NCBI GenBank assembly: GCA_002452265.1
Contig: DKEW01000004.1
Coordinates: 1-51,158 of the forward strand
Direction: 5' to 3'
DNA from: Pelobacter sp. UBA6812
Lineage (GTDB): Bacteria; Desulfobacterota; Desulfuromonadia; Desulfuromonadales; Syntrophotaleaceae
DNA length: 51,158 nt
Under the pieces are notes generated by a model, which worked only from the letters and a program-made list of their open reading frames with translations, was not told the origin of the DNA and did not search any database. Below are positions 33,607 to 41,350 of this stretch, in pieces. Both the position numbers and the translations under genes were made by a program. Numbering within the stretch: position 1 is the first letter of the stretch; each line of letters starts with the position of its first letter.

Positions 33607-35567
33607 ACCAACTCAGCCTTTATTCCATTTTCCACCTCAATCTGATGTTTTCCTCTATCGAAGAGGAACAGCGACCGGAGGTCATTCGCCAGTGTTACTG
33701 GCCGCTACTGCGATTGATTGCCGAGCAGCAACTGCCTGTCGGCATCGAAGCTTCCGGCTACACTCTTGAGGCCGTGGCGGCCATAGATTCCGCATGGGTG
33801 GATGAATTGCGCTCATTATGCCAAAACGGCCCGGCGGAATTTATCGGCAGCGGTTATGCACAGATCATCGGACCATTGGTACCAGCAGCAGTCAACCATG
33901 CTAACCAACGCCTTGGCCTGCAGGTCTACGACAACATTCTGGGTTTTCGTCCGGAATTGGTTCTGGTCAACGAACAAGCCTACGCGGCCGGCTTGGTACC
34001 GATCTACCAGAAGGCCGGCTACCGCGCCATTATTATGGAATGGGAAAACCCGGGCAGCAATCATCCCGAATGGAACCCTGATTTGCGGTACCTTCCCCAG
34101 TATGCCTTGGGACCTGATGGTGCGGCCTTGCCCTTGATCTGGAATAAATCGATTCCATTTCAAAAATTCCAGCGCTATACCCACGCTGAAATGGAACTTC
34201 CGGAATATCTCGATTTCCTCTCATCTCACCAGAATGGCGATCCGCGTACGTTCTCCCTGTACGGCAACGACGCTGAAATTTTTGACTTCCGCCCCGGTCG
34301 CTTTCATACCGAAGCCGAACCAGGCCAGGAGAGCGAATGGATCCGCATTGCCCGTCTCTATGAGGCCATCAAATCCGACCATCGATTTTCCCTGATCAGC
34401 CCCAGTCAGGTTCTCGACTTTCTGGAAACGCCCGGGGCCGGCAATCGATTGCGCCTTGAAACAGCGGCCCAACCTATACCGGTTAAAAAACAGGCCAAAT
34501 ACAACGTGGTACGTTGGGGATTGACCGGCAGGGACGACATGGCCCTCAACACCGCCTGCTGGCGCTTGTACAAAGCCATGTCCGGCAAACCTGAGTGCAG
34601 CGACAGCGACTGGAAAGAACTGTGCCATCTGTGGAGCAGTGATTTCCGTACCCATATCACTGCCAAGCGTTGGCAAGCCATGCAAACCCGTCTTGCCCGG
34701 TTGGAACAACGCATGATATTACCCACGGCATCATGCAATGTCCGCAGCTCAAGCACGATACCGGATTATTTCAACATAAGACACGAGGGACCTTTTCTGG
34801 ATATCGAAACGCCCGAACAGCGTCTGCGTCTAAACCTTCGTCGCGGAATGGCTATAACTGGCTGGTGGGACAAAAATCTCTCGGCCCTGCCCTTGCTCAG
34901 CACATTGCCTCACGGCTATTTCGACGACATCCAGTACGGCATGGACTACTATACGGGTCATTTTGTCCTTGAAGTGCCCGGCCAACATAAAATCACCGAC
35001 CTCACTGCGGTGACACCGAAGTTGGCGCTCTGCAACGATGATTTGATGATAAGTACCGATATTCAAACGCCGCTTGGCCCTGTTACAAAATCAATACGGG
35101 TGATGGCCGGTGAGGCCCGCATGGAGATCAGCTATCTGTTTCATTGGCCTTCGTGCCCGGTCGGAACCTTGCGACTGGGACACATCACCCTGAATCCGGA
35201 AGCGTTTCACAGCAACAACCTGTTTTACCGGACTCATAACGGCGGAGACCAGGCGGAAACGTTCCATCTCAATAACGAACCGGCCAACCATTTGGTACCG
35301 GTATCGACTCTGGTGTCGTCCAACAACGCTTTAGGGATCACTTCCGAGATGGTAGAACTTGGCGACAATCATAAGAGCGTGTATATCTCTGCGGACAAAG
35401 GAGCCACAGCGGTGACTGGTCACATTGTCTACGCCCCGGTAGAAAACCAATACCTCTACCGACTGGTATTATCAGCCATGGAAATGGATGACACTGCCTG
35501 CCATGTGAAAAATCGTCATTGCTTTGACCAACGGCTCATCCGTCTTGGCATCGGCACGAATCGCTAA
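33603..35567 (+). CDS. GH57-like glycoside hydrolase family protein
   Basis: The 654-residue protein starts at a GTG (GGGAGA about 8 bases upstream) that overlaps the formyltransferase stop. The N-terminal half resembles glycoside hydrolase family 57: a SIFHLNLMFS strand, then PELVLVNEQAY with Glu124, and SLYGNDAEIFDFRPGRF with Asp223. The spacing resembles the nucleophile and acid/base of characterised GH57 enzymes (Glu and Asp about 90-100 residues apart). The C-terminal half (about 380-654) is beta-rich and resembles the accessory domain of alpha-amylase-like members. No signal peptide is seen, so it acts in the cytoplasm. Its role in a nonulosonate cluster is unclear; a transglycosylase acting on the finished glycan is possible. 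Confidence 0.65.
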   Translation: MNQLSLYSIFHLNLMFSSIEEEQRPEVIRQCYWPLLRLIAEQQLPVGIEASGYTLEAVAAIDSAWVDELRSLCQNGPAEFIGSGYAQIIGPLVPAAVNHANQRLGLQVYDNILGFRPELVLVNEQAYAAGLVPIYQKAGYRAIIMEWENPGSNHPEWNPDLRYLPQYALGPDGAALPLIWNKSIPFQKFQRYTHAEMELPEYLDFLSSHQNGDPRTFSLYGNDAEIFDFRPGRFHTEAEPGQESEWIRIARLYEAIKSDHRFSLISPSQVLDFLETPGAGNRLRLETAAQPIPVKKQAKYNVVRWGLTGRDDMALNTACWRLYKAMSGKPECSDSDWKELCHLWSSDFRTHITAKRWQAMQTRLARLEQRMILPTASCNVRSSSTIPDYFNIRHEGPFLDIETPEQRLRLNLRRGMAITGWWDKNLSALPLLSTLPHGYFDDIQYGMDYYTGHFVLEVPGQHKITDLTAVTPKLALCNDDLMISTDIQTPLGPVTKSIRVMAGEARMEISYLFHWPSCPVGTLRLGHITLNPEAFHSNNLFYRTHNGGDQAETFHLNNEPANHLVPVSTLVSSNNALGITSEMVELGDNHKSVYISADKGATAVTGHIVYAPVENQYLYRLVLSAMEMDDTACHVKNRHCFDQRLIRLGIGTNR

Positions 35568-35723
35568 ACCCACGACCTCTCCAAATCGGATTTAAAAGCC
35601 TGGCAGGCAGCTGACTCAGCGCAATATCCTCTGCTCCTGTCATGCTCACAGTCCTATATCGTGCAAGATTGCTCCTCCCCATCAGTTCTGTATAAAAAAT
35701 ACTATTTAAATCAAAAATTTTCC

Positions 35724-35750
35724 TAAACTCTGTGCCGACCCGGCCGATAA
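35724..35750 (+). promoter_or_regulatory. Sigma-28 promoter of fliC1
   Basis: TAAACTCT, 11-base spacer, GCCGATAA: the -10 is identical to the FliA consensus and the -35 begins with TAAA. The transcript would start about 7 bases after 35750, leaving a leader near 130 bases. Confidence 0.88.
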
Positions 35751-35842
35751 GTATATTGAACCCTGGGGAAACTTGAAAGAACCATTAAAAGTTTCAGGCG
35801 ACACGATTTCAGCCACATGTTTTACATCTCAATTATTTAAGG

Positions 35843-35860
35843 CAGGGCAAGGATGCCCTG
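35843..35860 (+). promoter_or_regulatory. Candidate CsrA-binding hairpin in fliC1 leader
   Basis: A 7-base-pair stem CAGGGCA/TGCCCTG encloses the tetraloop AGGA. The loop context GCAAGGATGC closely resembles the high-affinity CsrA motif RUACARGGAUGU, with GGA exposed in the loop. The ribosome-binding site GGA begins 23 bases downstream, which gives a two-site arrangement suited to a CsrA dimer. Confidence 0.65.
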
Positions 35861-35885
35861 ACTCAACTTTCACGGAGGAAAAATC

Positions 35886-36731
35886 ATGGCTATCACAATC
35901 AACACTAACGTACAGTCCCTCAACACCCAGCGCAACCTGTCCAAATCCCAAGGAGCTCTGGCAAAATCGATGCAACGCCTGTCTTCAGGTCTGCGCATCA
36001 ACAGCGCTAAGGACGATGCTGCCGGACTGGCCATCTCCGACCGCATGAGCTCACAGATCAAAGGCATGAACCAGGCGGTGCGTAATGCCAACGATGCCAT
36101 TTCTTTCGCCCAGACGGCGGAAGGCGCATTGGGCGAGATGACCAACATCCTGCAGCGCATGCGCGAGCTGTCGGTACAGTCCGCCAACGGTACCAACAGC
36201 ACCGACGACCGGACCGCTCTGAACTCGGAATTCAGCGAACTGAGCTCCGAACTGGATCGTATCGTCGACACCACCAAGTTCAACGGTAAGGAACTGCTTG
36301 ACGGCACCTACTCCGGCGCCAAGGCTGCCGTGTTTCAGGTCGGCGCCAACGCCGGCGAGAAGATCTCGGTCGCCATTGGCAACATGGATACCAACGCTCT
36401 CAGCGGCGGTGGGACCACCGTCAACGCTGCCAACATCCTCTCCGCAGGTGGGGCTTCTACAGCCATCGCAGCTATCGACGGCGGTTTAAAAATGGTCGAC
36501 TCCCTGCGCGGCACACTCGGCGCCAAGCAGAACCGTTTCGAATCGACCATCGCCAATCTGAACAACGTTTCGGAGAACCTCTCCGCCGCGCGTTCCCGGA
36601 TTGTCGATGCCGATATCGCCACGGAAACCTCGGAAATGACCAAGATGAACATTCTGCAACAGGCAGGTGTGTCGATCCTGGCGCAGGCCAATCAAAGCTC
36701 CCAGTCGGCCCTGTCCCTTCTCCAGGGGTAA
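35886..36731 (+). CDS. fliC: Flagellin FliC1
   Basis: This is the filament subunit, exported by the type III apparatus and assembled under the FliD cap. The 281-residue protein has only the conserved D0/D1 ends: N-terminal MAITINTNVQSLNTQRNLSK and SGLRINSAKDDAAGLAISDR, C-terminal ARSRIVDADIATETSEMTK and a final LSLLQG. It has almost no variable surface domain; the short central part around residues 165-195 is Ser/Thr/Gly/Ala-rich and could be the glycan acceptor. It differs from FliC2 at roughly one residue in ten. A strong sigma-28 promoter and CsrA-type leader precede it. Confidence 0.97.
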   Translation: MAITINTNVQSLNTQRNLSKSQGALAKSMQRLSSGLRINSAKDDAAGLAISDRMSSQIKGMNQAVRNANDAISFAQTAEGALGEMTNILQRMRELSVQSANGTNSTDDRTALNSEFSELSSELDRIVDTTKFNGKELLDGTYSGAKAAVFQVGANAGEKISVAIGNMDTNALSGGGTTVNAANILSAGGASTAIAAIDGGLKMVDSLRGTLGAKQNRFESTIANLNNVSENLSAARSRIVDADIATETSEMTKMNILQQAGVSILAQANQSSQSALSLLQG

Positions 36732-36749
36732 CGGGTAAAACTGAGTAAC

Positions 36750-36775
36750 GGCGTGGTTCCCTAGGGAACCACGCC
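36750..36775 (+). terminator. Perfect palindrome after fliC1, possible terminator or processing hairpin
   Basis: GGCGTGGTTCCC, TA, GGGAACCACGCC: 12 paired bases on each side. There is no T run afterwards, so intrinsic termination is doubtful. It may instead stabilise the fliC1 mRNA 3' end. Confidence 0.5.
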
Positions 36776-37014
36776 AACTCACAGGGCATCTACCATTAAC
36801 CCGCAAACGACGGTTTCGGGGGCTGGCCCGGGAGAAAAATCAACTCAAAGTCATAAAAAAATTCTCGGGTCACTGCTGGGCGACGGGCTGCATCTCCGCC
36901 TGCAACCCAAATGATCGATACAGGCTTATCGAAGCCCCCTTCAATGCCATGGAAAGGGGGTGAAACCGACAAGAGCACTCTAATCTAACTATCGGTAAGG
37001 AGTCGTAGAAAAAA

Positions 37015-37032
37015 TTGGGCACGGAAGCCCGA
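37015..37032 (+). promoter_or_regulatory. Candidate CsrA-binding hairpin in fliC2 leader
   Basis: TTGGGC pairs with GCCCGA (one G-U pair), enclosing the hexaloop ACGGAA with GGA exposed. The ribosome-binding site GGA begins 24 bases downstream, nearly the same spacing as in fliC1, although the stem sequences differ. Confidence 0.6.
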
Positions 37033-37057
37033 AAAACACCTTTCATGGAGGAAAACC

Positions 37058-37900
37058 ATGGCAATTACAATCAATACTAACGTTCAGTCGTTGAACGCAC
37101 AGCGGAATCTGTCGAAATCGCAATCGTCACTCGCAAATTCCATGCAGCGCCTGTCTTCGGGCCTGCGCATCAACAGCGCCAAGGACGACGCCGCCGGTCT
37201 GGCGATCTCCGACCGCATGAGCGCCCAGATCAAAGGCATGAACCAGGCGGTGCGTAACTCCAACGATGCCATTTCTTTCGCCCAGACGGCGGAAGGCGCG
37301 TTGGGCGAGATGACCAACATTCTGCAGCGCATGCGCGAACTGTCGGTACAGTCGGCCAACGGCACCAACAGCACCGACGACCGTACCGCTCTGAACTCGG
37401 AATTCGGCGAACTGAGCTCCGAACTGGACCGCATCGTCGACACCACCAAGTTCAACGGTCAGAACCTGCTCGACGGCACCTACTCCGGCGCCAAAGCCGC
37501 CGTTTTCCAGGTCGGCGCCAACGCCGGCGAGAAGATCTCGGTGGCCATTGGCAACATGGACACAGGTGCTCTTAGCGGCGGTGGCACCACCATCAGCGCC
37601 GCCAACATCGCCTCCGCAGGTGGTGCCTCGACAGCCATAGCAGCTATTGATGGCGCATTGAACCAGGTCGACTCCCTGCGCGGCACCCTCGGCGCCAAGC
37701 AGAACCGTTTCGAATCGACCATCGCCAACCTGAACAACGTTTCGGAGAACCTCTCCGCTGCGCGTTCCCGGATTGTCGATGCCGACATTGCCACGGAAAC
37801 CTCGGAAATGACCAAGATGAACATCCTGCAACAGGCAGGCGTGTCGATATTGGCTCAATCCAACCAGACCCCGCAGATGGCTCTGTCGCTGCTCGGTTAA
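37058..37900 (+). CDS. fliC: Flagellin FliC2
   Basis: The second flagellin has 280 residues and the same compact D0/D1 design as FliC1, with MAITINTNVQSLNAQRNL at the start and QTPQMALSLLG at the end. Long stretches in the middle are identical to FliC1 even at many third codon positions, which points to recent duplication or gene conversion. Differences cluster near residues 20-27, 165-185 and the last ten residues. A GGAGGA ribosome-binding site sits 6 bases before the ATG. A strong GC-rich hairpin follows. Confidence 0.97.
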   Translation: MAITINTNVQSLNAQRNLSKSQSSLANSMQRLSSGLRINSAKDDAAGLAISDRMSAQIKGMNQAVRNSNDAISFAQTAEGALGEMTNILQRMRELSVQSANGTNSTDDRTALNSEFGELSSELDRIVDTTKFNGQNLLDGTYSGAKAAVFQVGANAGEKISVAIGNMDTGALSGGGTTISAANIASAGGASTAIAAIDGALNQVDSLRGTLGAKQNRFESTIANLNNVSENLSAARSRIVDADIATETSEMTKMNILQQAGVSILAQSNQTPQMALSLLG

Positions 37901-37916
37901 TAACAGGGTAACCACC

Positions 37917-37944
37917 AAGGGGGCGGCACTGCCGCCCCCTTTCC
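37917..37944 (+). terminator. Terminator-like hairpin after fliC2
   Basis: AAGGGGGCGGCA and TGCCGCCCCCTT pair over 12 bases around a single central C, followed by a short T and then C run. It is a very stable stem. It probably ends most flagellin transcripts, with some read-through into flaG possible. Confidence 0.65.
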
Positions 37945-37977
37945 CCGGCAACCAAATAGTTGCCAAGGGAGGATAAG

Positions 37978-38322
37978 ATGAAAGTAGAATTGACATCCGT
38001 CGGCGCAGGCACACCAACTCCGACGCTATCTCCTGCTGAAAACATTGAACGCAACCGTCATAAAGCAGAATCGGAACCGGAACTGGCCGATGCAGAAAAA
38101 ATCATCGCACCGGAAGAGGTGCTTAACAAGATCAAAGCCCTCACGGACGATGGCATCTACAGTGTGCGTTTCGAAAATGACGAGCAAAACAAAAAACTGA
38201 TAATCAGCCTGGTCGACGCAGACTCAGGAGAGCTGATCCGCCAGATACCGCCGGAAGAATTACTCGACATTTCGGAGAATTTGCCAAATCTGCGTGGTTC
38301 CCTGCTCGACACAACGACCTGA
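37978..38322 (+). CDS. flaG: FlaG family protein
   Basis: FlaG proteins lie between flagellin and fliD genes and influence filament length in several bacteria; their mechanism is not settled. The product has 114 residues. The C-terminal FlaG domain is visible as YSVRFENDEQNKKLIISLVD followed by SGELIRQIPPEELLDI. The N-terminal half is low-complexity and charged. I start at the ATG at 37978 because AGGGAGGA lies directly upstream; a TTG at 37960 is unlikely. Confidence 0.88.
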   Translation: MKVELTSVGAGTPTPTLSPAENIERNRHKAESEPELADAEKIIAPEEVLNKIKALTDDGIYSVRFENDEQNKKLIISLVDADSGELIRQIPPEELLDISENLPNLRGSLLDTTT

Positions 38323-38339
38323 CAGAGAAGGAACGGGCT

Positions 38340-39668
38340 ATGTCGTCAATCAATTTCGGTGGTCTTGCCAGTGGCATCGATACGGACAGTATCGTTGACG
38401 CCCTGATGGAAATCGAAAAACAACCTCTGAAACGGCTGGAATCCGACAAAGAATATTTCTCCAGCCGGCAGGATGCGTTTAATACCCTCGACACCAAGCT
38501 GAAAACCCTGCTTGACAAATTTAAGGCTATTGATTCCAGCAGCGAAGTTCGCGCCTACTCCGCGAAAGCGGCCAGCGAGGAATTTTTTTCGGTGTCCGCC
38601 TCCGGAACCGCATTGCCCGGCAGTTACAACATCGAAGTTAAAAGTTTGGCCAAACAGCAGAAAGACGTTAGCGACGGTAGTTACGAAAGTCGCAGTGAGG
38701 CCAATTTCACGTCCGGCACACTGACCATCGGCACCACAGATATCACCATCGACAACGATTCGCTGGACAGCCTGGTTGATAAAATCAATGAAGCCAACAC
38801 CGGTGAAAACGCCACCGGTGTTGCCGCCAGCATTATACAGGATGGCAGTGGGTTTCGCCTGGTTCTGACCGGAGAAGACGCATCCAGCGCTTTTACCGCC
38901 TCCATCACCGGAGGGTCCACGGCAAACGGTTACGATGCGCTGGCTTTCAGCACCACTCAACCCCAATCCCTGGCCACCATCGTCGTCGACGGTATAACCA
39001 TTACCAGTGGCAGCAATGTATTTGAAGACGCGATTCCAGGGGTGAGCCTGACCGTCAACAAGGTACATTCCACCGTGGGCGACACAACAGTCATGGGTGT
39101 TACCGAAGATATCGATGCCGTCAAAACCAAGATCAAGGATATGGTAACGGCCTACAACGCGGTCATCACCAACATTTCGTCCCAAAAAGATAGTGACTGG
39201 GGACGGGACAGTGGCCTGATGTCTGTCAAACGCAATCTTCAGAAAATGCTGACATCCCCGGTTGCCACCGGAGGGAGTTTGACCACTCTATCCCAGTTGG
39301 GTCTCAAAACGCAAAGGGACGGCACCCTGACCATTGATAACAGCGCGCTGGAAGAAGCTATTTCGACCAATATGAATGACCTGGATACGTTGATGGCAGG
39401 AGGTGACGGCATCGATGGAATCGCTACCCTGTTCAAAAATTACCTGGAGGAGACCACGGATAGTGCCGATGGCCTGGCGGCAACACGAAAAGCAAGTACC
39501 GATCGAACCCAGAAAACCATCGCAGCCAACATTATAAAAATGGAGGCGCGCCTGGAAAAGCGCGAAGCTCTATTAAGGGCCCAATTCGATGCCATGGAAC
39601 TGCTGATCAGCAGTTTAAACAGCACCGGCTCTTATCTGACTCAGCAGCTGAGCCTTTTTAATTCTTAG
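38340..39668 (+). CDS. fliD: Flagellar filament cap protein FliD
   Basis: FliD caps the growing filament and guides flagellin folding and insertion. The 442-residue protein begins with the family signature INFGGLASGIDTDSIVDALM. It has a coiled-coil segment near residues 25-60, a central variable domain, and the C-terminal helix with MEARLEKREALLRAQFDAME and SYLTQQLSLF. An AGAGAAGG element precedes the ATG. It sits between flaG and fliS, the usual order. Confidence 0.95.
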   Translation: MSSINFGGLASGIDTDSIVDALMEIEKQPLKRLESDKEYFSSRQDAFNTLDTKLKTLLDKFKAIDSSSEVRAYSAKAASEEFFSVSASGTALPGSYNIEVKSLAKQQKDVSDGSYESRSEANFTSGTLTIGTTDITIDNDSLDSLVDKINEANTGENATGVAASIIQDGSGFRLVLTGEDASSAFTASITGGSTANGYDALAFSTTQPQSLATIVVDGITITSGSNVFEDAIPGVSLTVNKVHSTVGDTTVMGVTEDIDAVKTKIKDMVTAYNAVITNISSQKDSDWGRDSGLMSVKRNLQKMLTSPVATGGSLTTLSQLGLKTQRDGTLTIDNSALEEAISTNMNDLDTLMAGGDGIDGIATLFKNYLEETTDSADGLAATRKASTDRTQKTIAANIIKMEARLEKREALLRAQFDAMELLISSLNSTGSYLTQQLSLFNS

Positions 39669-39695
39669 GGCAGCGGGATGCGAAAGGAATAAAAT

Positions 39696-40130
39696 ATGAA
39701 TGCTTACCTTAACCAATATAAAAACAACCAGATTTTCAGTGCTTCGCCAGAACAGATCATGATCATGCTCTATGACGGTGCGATTCGCTTCCTCACTCAG
39801 GCCATACAAGGCATTGACGAAGGCAACATCGAACTGAAAAACAACGGTATCAACAGGGCCATGGCCATCGTTATGGAGTTCCGCAACACCCTCGATCACA
39901 ATATTGGTGGTGAGATCGCCGCGAACCTTGATTCTTTGTACGATTTCATGATTCGGGAAATGATTCAGGCCAACATAAAAAAAGACCGGCAAAAACTTCA
40001 AGCAGTGCATGCGATGTTATCCGATCTGCGTGACACCTGGAAAGAGGCTATAATCATAGCCCGCAACGAATCGCAGGCGGTCGTTAACGCAGCTCCGGCC
40101 AATTATCAACCGCTTAAAGCCAGCCTGTAA
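39696..40130 (+). CDS. fliS: Flagellin export chaperone FliS
   Basis: FliS binds the C-terminal end of flagellin in the cytoplasm and prevents early polymerisation. The 144-residue protein has the family motifs QIFSASPEQIMIMLYDGAIRF (written here as the overlapping ASPEQIMIMLYDGAIRFL), the NNGINRAMAIV helix and LRDTWKEAI near the end. A strong AAAGGA ribosome-binding site precedes the ATG. It also interacts with FliW in other bacteria, linking it to the CsrA circuit. Confidence 0.95.
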   Translation: MNAYLNQYKNNQIFSASPEQIMIMLYDGAIRFLTQAIQGIDEGNIELKNNGINRAMAIVMEFRNTLDHNIGGEIAANLDSLYDFMIREMIQANIKKDRQKLQAVHAMLSDLRDTWKEAIIIARNESQAVVNAAPANYQPLKASL

Positions 40131-40173
40131 AAACAGCGGTTTTTGATGCATCATCCTACGGAACAAGGTTGAC

Positions 40174-40578
40174 ATGACTATGCAAAAACTCGTAGAAAAG
40201 TCGACACAGCAATATCGTGCTATTCAAGAAAAATTGTCAGAAATGGCGATATTGCTTCAAGAAGGGAAAACTGCTGCCCTTGCGCGTGTGCAAGAAGAAT
40301 GGCGAACCCTGAATACTGAAGCCCAGGAGACCGATCAGCAACTTGGCACGCTCATGAAAGACGAACAACCGACAGCAGAATTACTCGCCGAAATGGATAC
40401 AAAGCGGAAGATTATGTTGCAGATACAGCAGCAATGTGACAAGTTGCGGCAACAGGCCCGAACCTTGCAGGTTCTCACAGAAGATGAGCTTGGGCGTCTC
40501 CGCAAAGGCCGCAAGGCCATGGGAGGCTATCGATCTTCGAACCAGGGTGCCGGGCATTCCACTCTCGGCAGTTGCTGA
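40174..40578 (+). CDS. FliT-like flagellar chaperone candidate
   Basis: The 134-residue protein is almost wholly helical and highly charged (AIQEKLSEMAILLQEGKTAA, and a second helix MDTKRKIMLQIQQQCDKLRQQ). It has no signal peptide or membrane helix. Size, helical design and position directly after fliS match FliT, the chaperone for FliD, though FliT sequences are poorly conserved. The last 20 residues (GGYRSSNQGAGHSTLGSC) look disordered. The call rests mainly on context. Confidence 0.55.
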   Translation: MTMQKLVEKSTQQYRAIQEKLSEMAILLQEGKTAALARVQEEWRTLNTEAQETDQQLGTLMKDEQPTAELLAEMDTKRKIMLQIQQQCDKLRQQARTLQVLTEDELGRLRKGRKAMGGYRSSNQGAGHSTLGSC

Positions 40579-40580
40579 CT

Positions 40581-41327
40581 ATGGCTACCTGCACCCCAGA
40601 TATCGTGGCAGAAGAGCAGTCGTCTGCTTTTGCCGGCAAGGTACTTTTGACTGAAATGCTTAATACGATACTTGACCATTTTGAGGATGGCCGAGATGCC
40701 AAAATATTGCTGCCTGTTTATGGGCAAAAGTCCATCTCCGTGGATGGTTCTGTCCATGCTACACCCCAAGGTGAACTGAGCATTGCGCTGCCCTATGACC
40801 GCGATTTCAGCGATCTTATCAATCGCCGGGAAGTCTGCCAGATCCTTTTTTCTCTACAAGGTCGTGAATATCGACTACTCACCCGGATACAGGATATTCT
40901 CGGCCCCTCGGACCTGCTGGTCAAGCCGAAACCTCCGGCCATTGCCCTGCAGGAACGCGAATTTTTCCGTATAGATGCCCGAATCAAACTCGATTATTTC
41001 TGCCTCGGATCAAACCATCCCGGGGAACCTCACTCCCTGCATACCAAGGTTAATCTCAGCGCCAGTGGTATTCGTATCCCCGTTCCCGGTAACCTTGATG
41101 TTGGCGACCTGGTCGCCCTGGTATTATCATTGGACGGTAAAACATTCGAAACCGTCGAATGCCTGGCGCAAGTGATTCGCTTTTGCAACTTGCCTAACGG
41201 AGACCTGGCCGTCGCCTTGCGCTTTGCTGAGATCGAAAATCAGGAGCGCGACAAGATCGTCGCTTTCTGCCTGGCCAAAGAACGTGAGATTCTTCGCACC
41301 AAGGTTCGAACCCGGGATCTTTTCTAA
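40581..41327 (+). CDS. YcgR-like PilZ-domain cyclic-di-GMP effector
   Basis: The 248-residue protein has an N-terminal YcgR-like beta-rich domain (about residues 20-115) and a C-terminal PilZ domain. The cyclic-di-GMP motifs are both present: REFFR near residue 126 (RxxxR) and NLSASG (D/NxSxxG) about 30 residues later. YcgR brakes the flagellar motor when cyclic-di-GMP rises, and the place next to flagellar genes fits such a role. I use the ATG at 40581; a TTG at 40572 is the alternative, overlapping the preceding gene. Confidence 0.82.
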   Translation: MATCTPDIVAEEQSSAFAGKVLLTEMLNTILDHFEDGRDAKILLPVYGQKSISVDGSVHATPQGELSIALPYDRDFSDLINRREVCQILFSLQGREYRLLTRIQDILGPSDLLVKPKPPAIALQEREFFRIDARIKLDYFCLGSNHPGEPHSLHTKVNLSASGIRIPVPGNLDVGDLVALVLSLDGKTFETVECLAQVIRFCNLPNGDLAVALRFAEIENQERDKIVAFCLAKEREILRTKVRTRDLF

Positions 41328-41350
41328 CCCTTCTGTGAAAAGTCAACATC

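Larger units (their letters stand above)
35568..35885 (+). other. Leader region of the first flagellin gene
   Basis: This 318-base stretch holds the sigma-28 promoter (35724-35750), an mRNA leader of roughly 130 bases, a GGA-loop hairpin (35843-35860) and the ACGGAGGA ribosome-binding site (35872-35879). Short readings here do not look coding. Confidence 0.8.
36732..37057 (+). other. Intergenic region between the two flagellin genes
   Basis: The 326 bases hold a perfect 26-base palindrome (36750-36775), a weak sigma-54-like TGG-N9-CTGCA (36877-36892), a GGA-loop hairpin (37015-37032) and the fliC2 ribosome-binding site GGAGGA (37047-37052). No sigma-28 promoter as good as that of fliC1 is seen, so fliC2 may rely on another factor or on read-through. 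Confidence 0.6.

Noticed and set aside
35773..36048. Plus-strand reading of 91 residues overlapping the fliC1 leader and start
   Set aside because: It runs into fliC1 in another frame, crosses the regulatory hairpin and ribosome-binding site, and shows no family features.
37127..38017. Minus-strand reading of 296 residues opposite fliC2
   Set aside because: Shadow of the flagellin gene; the same kind of reading appears opposite fliC1, reflecting shared codon use.
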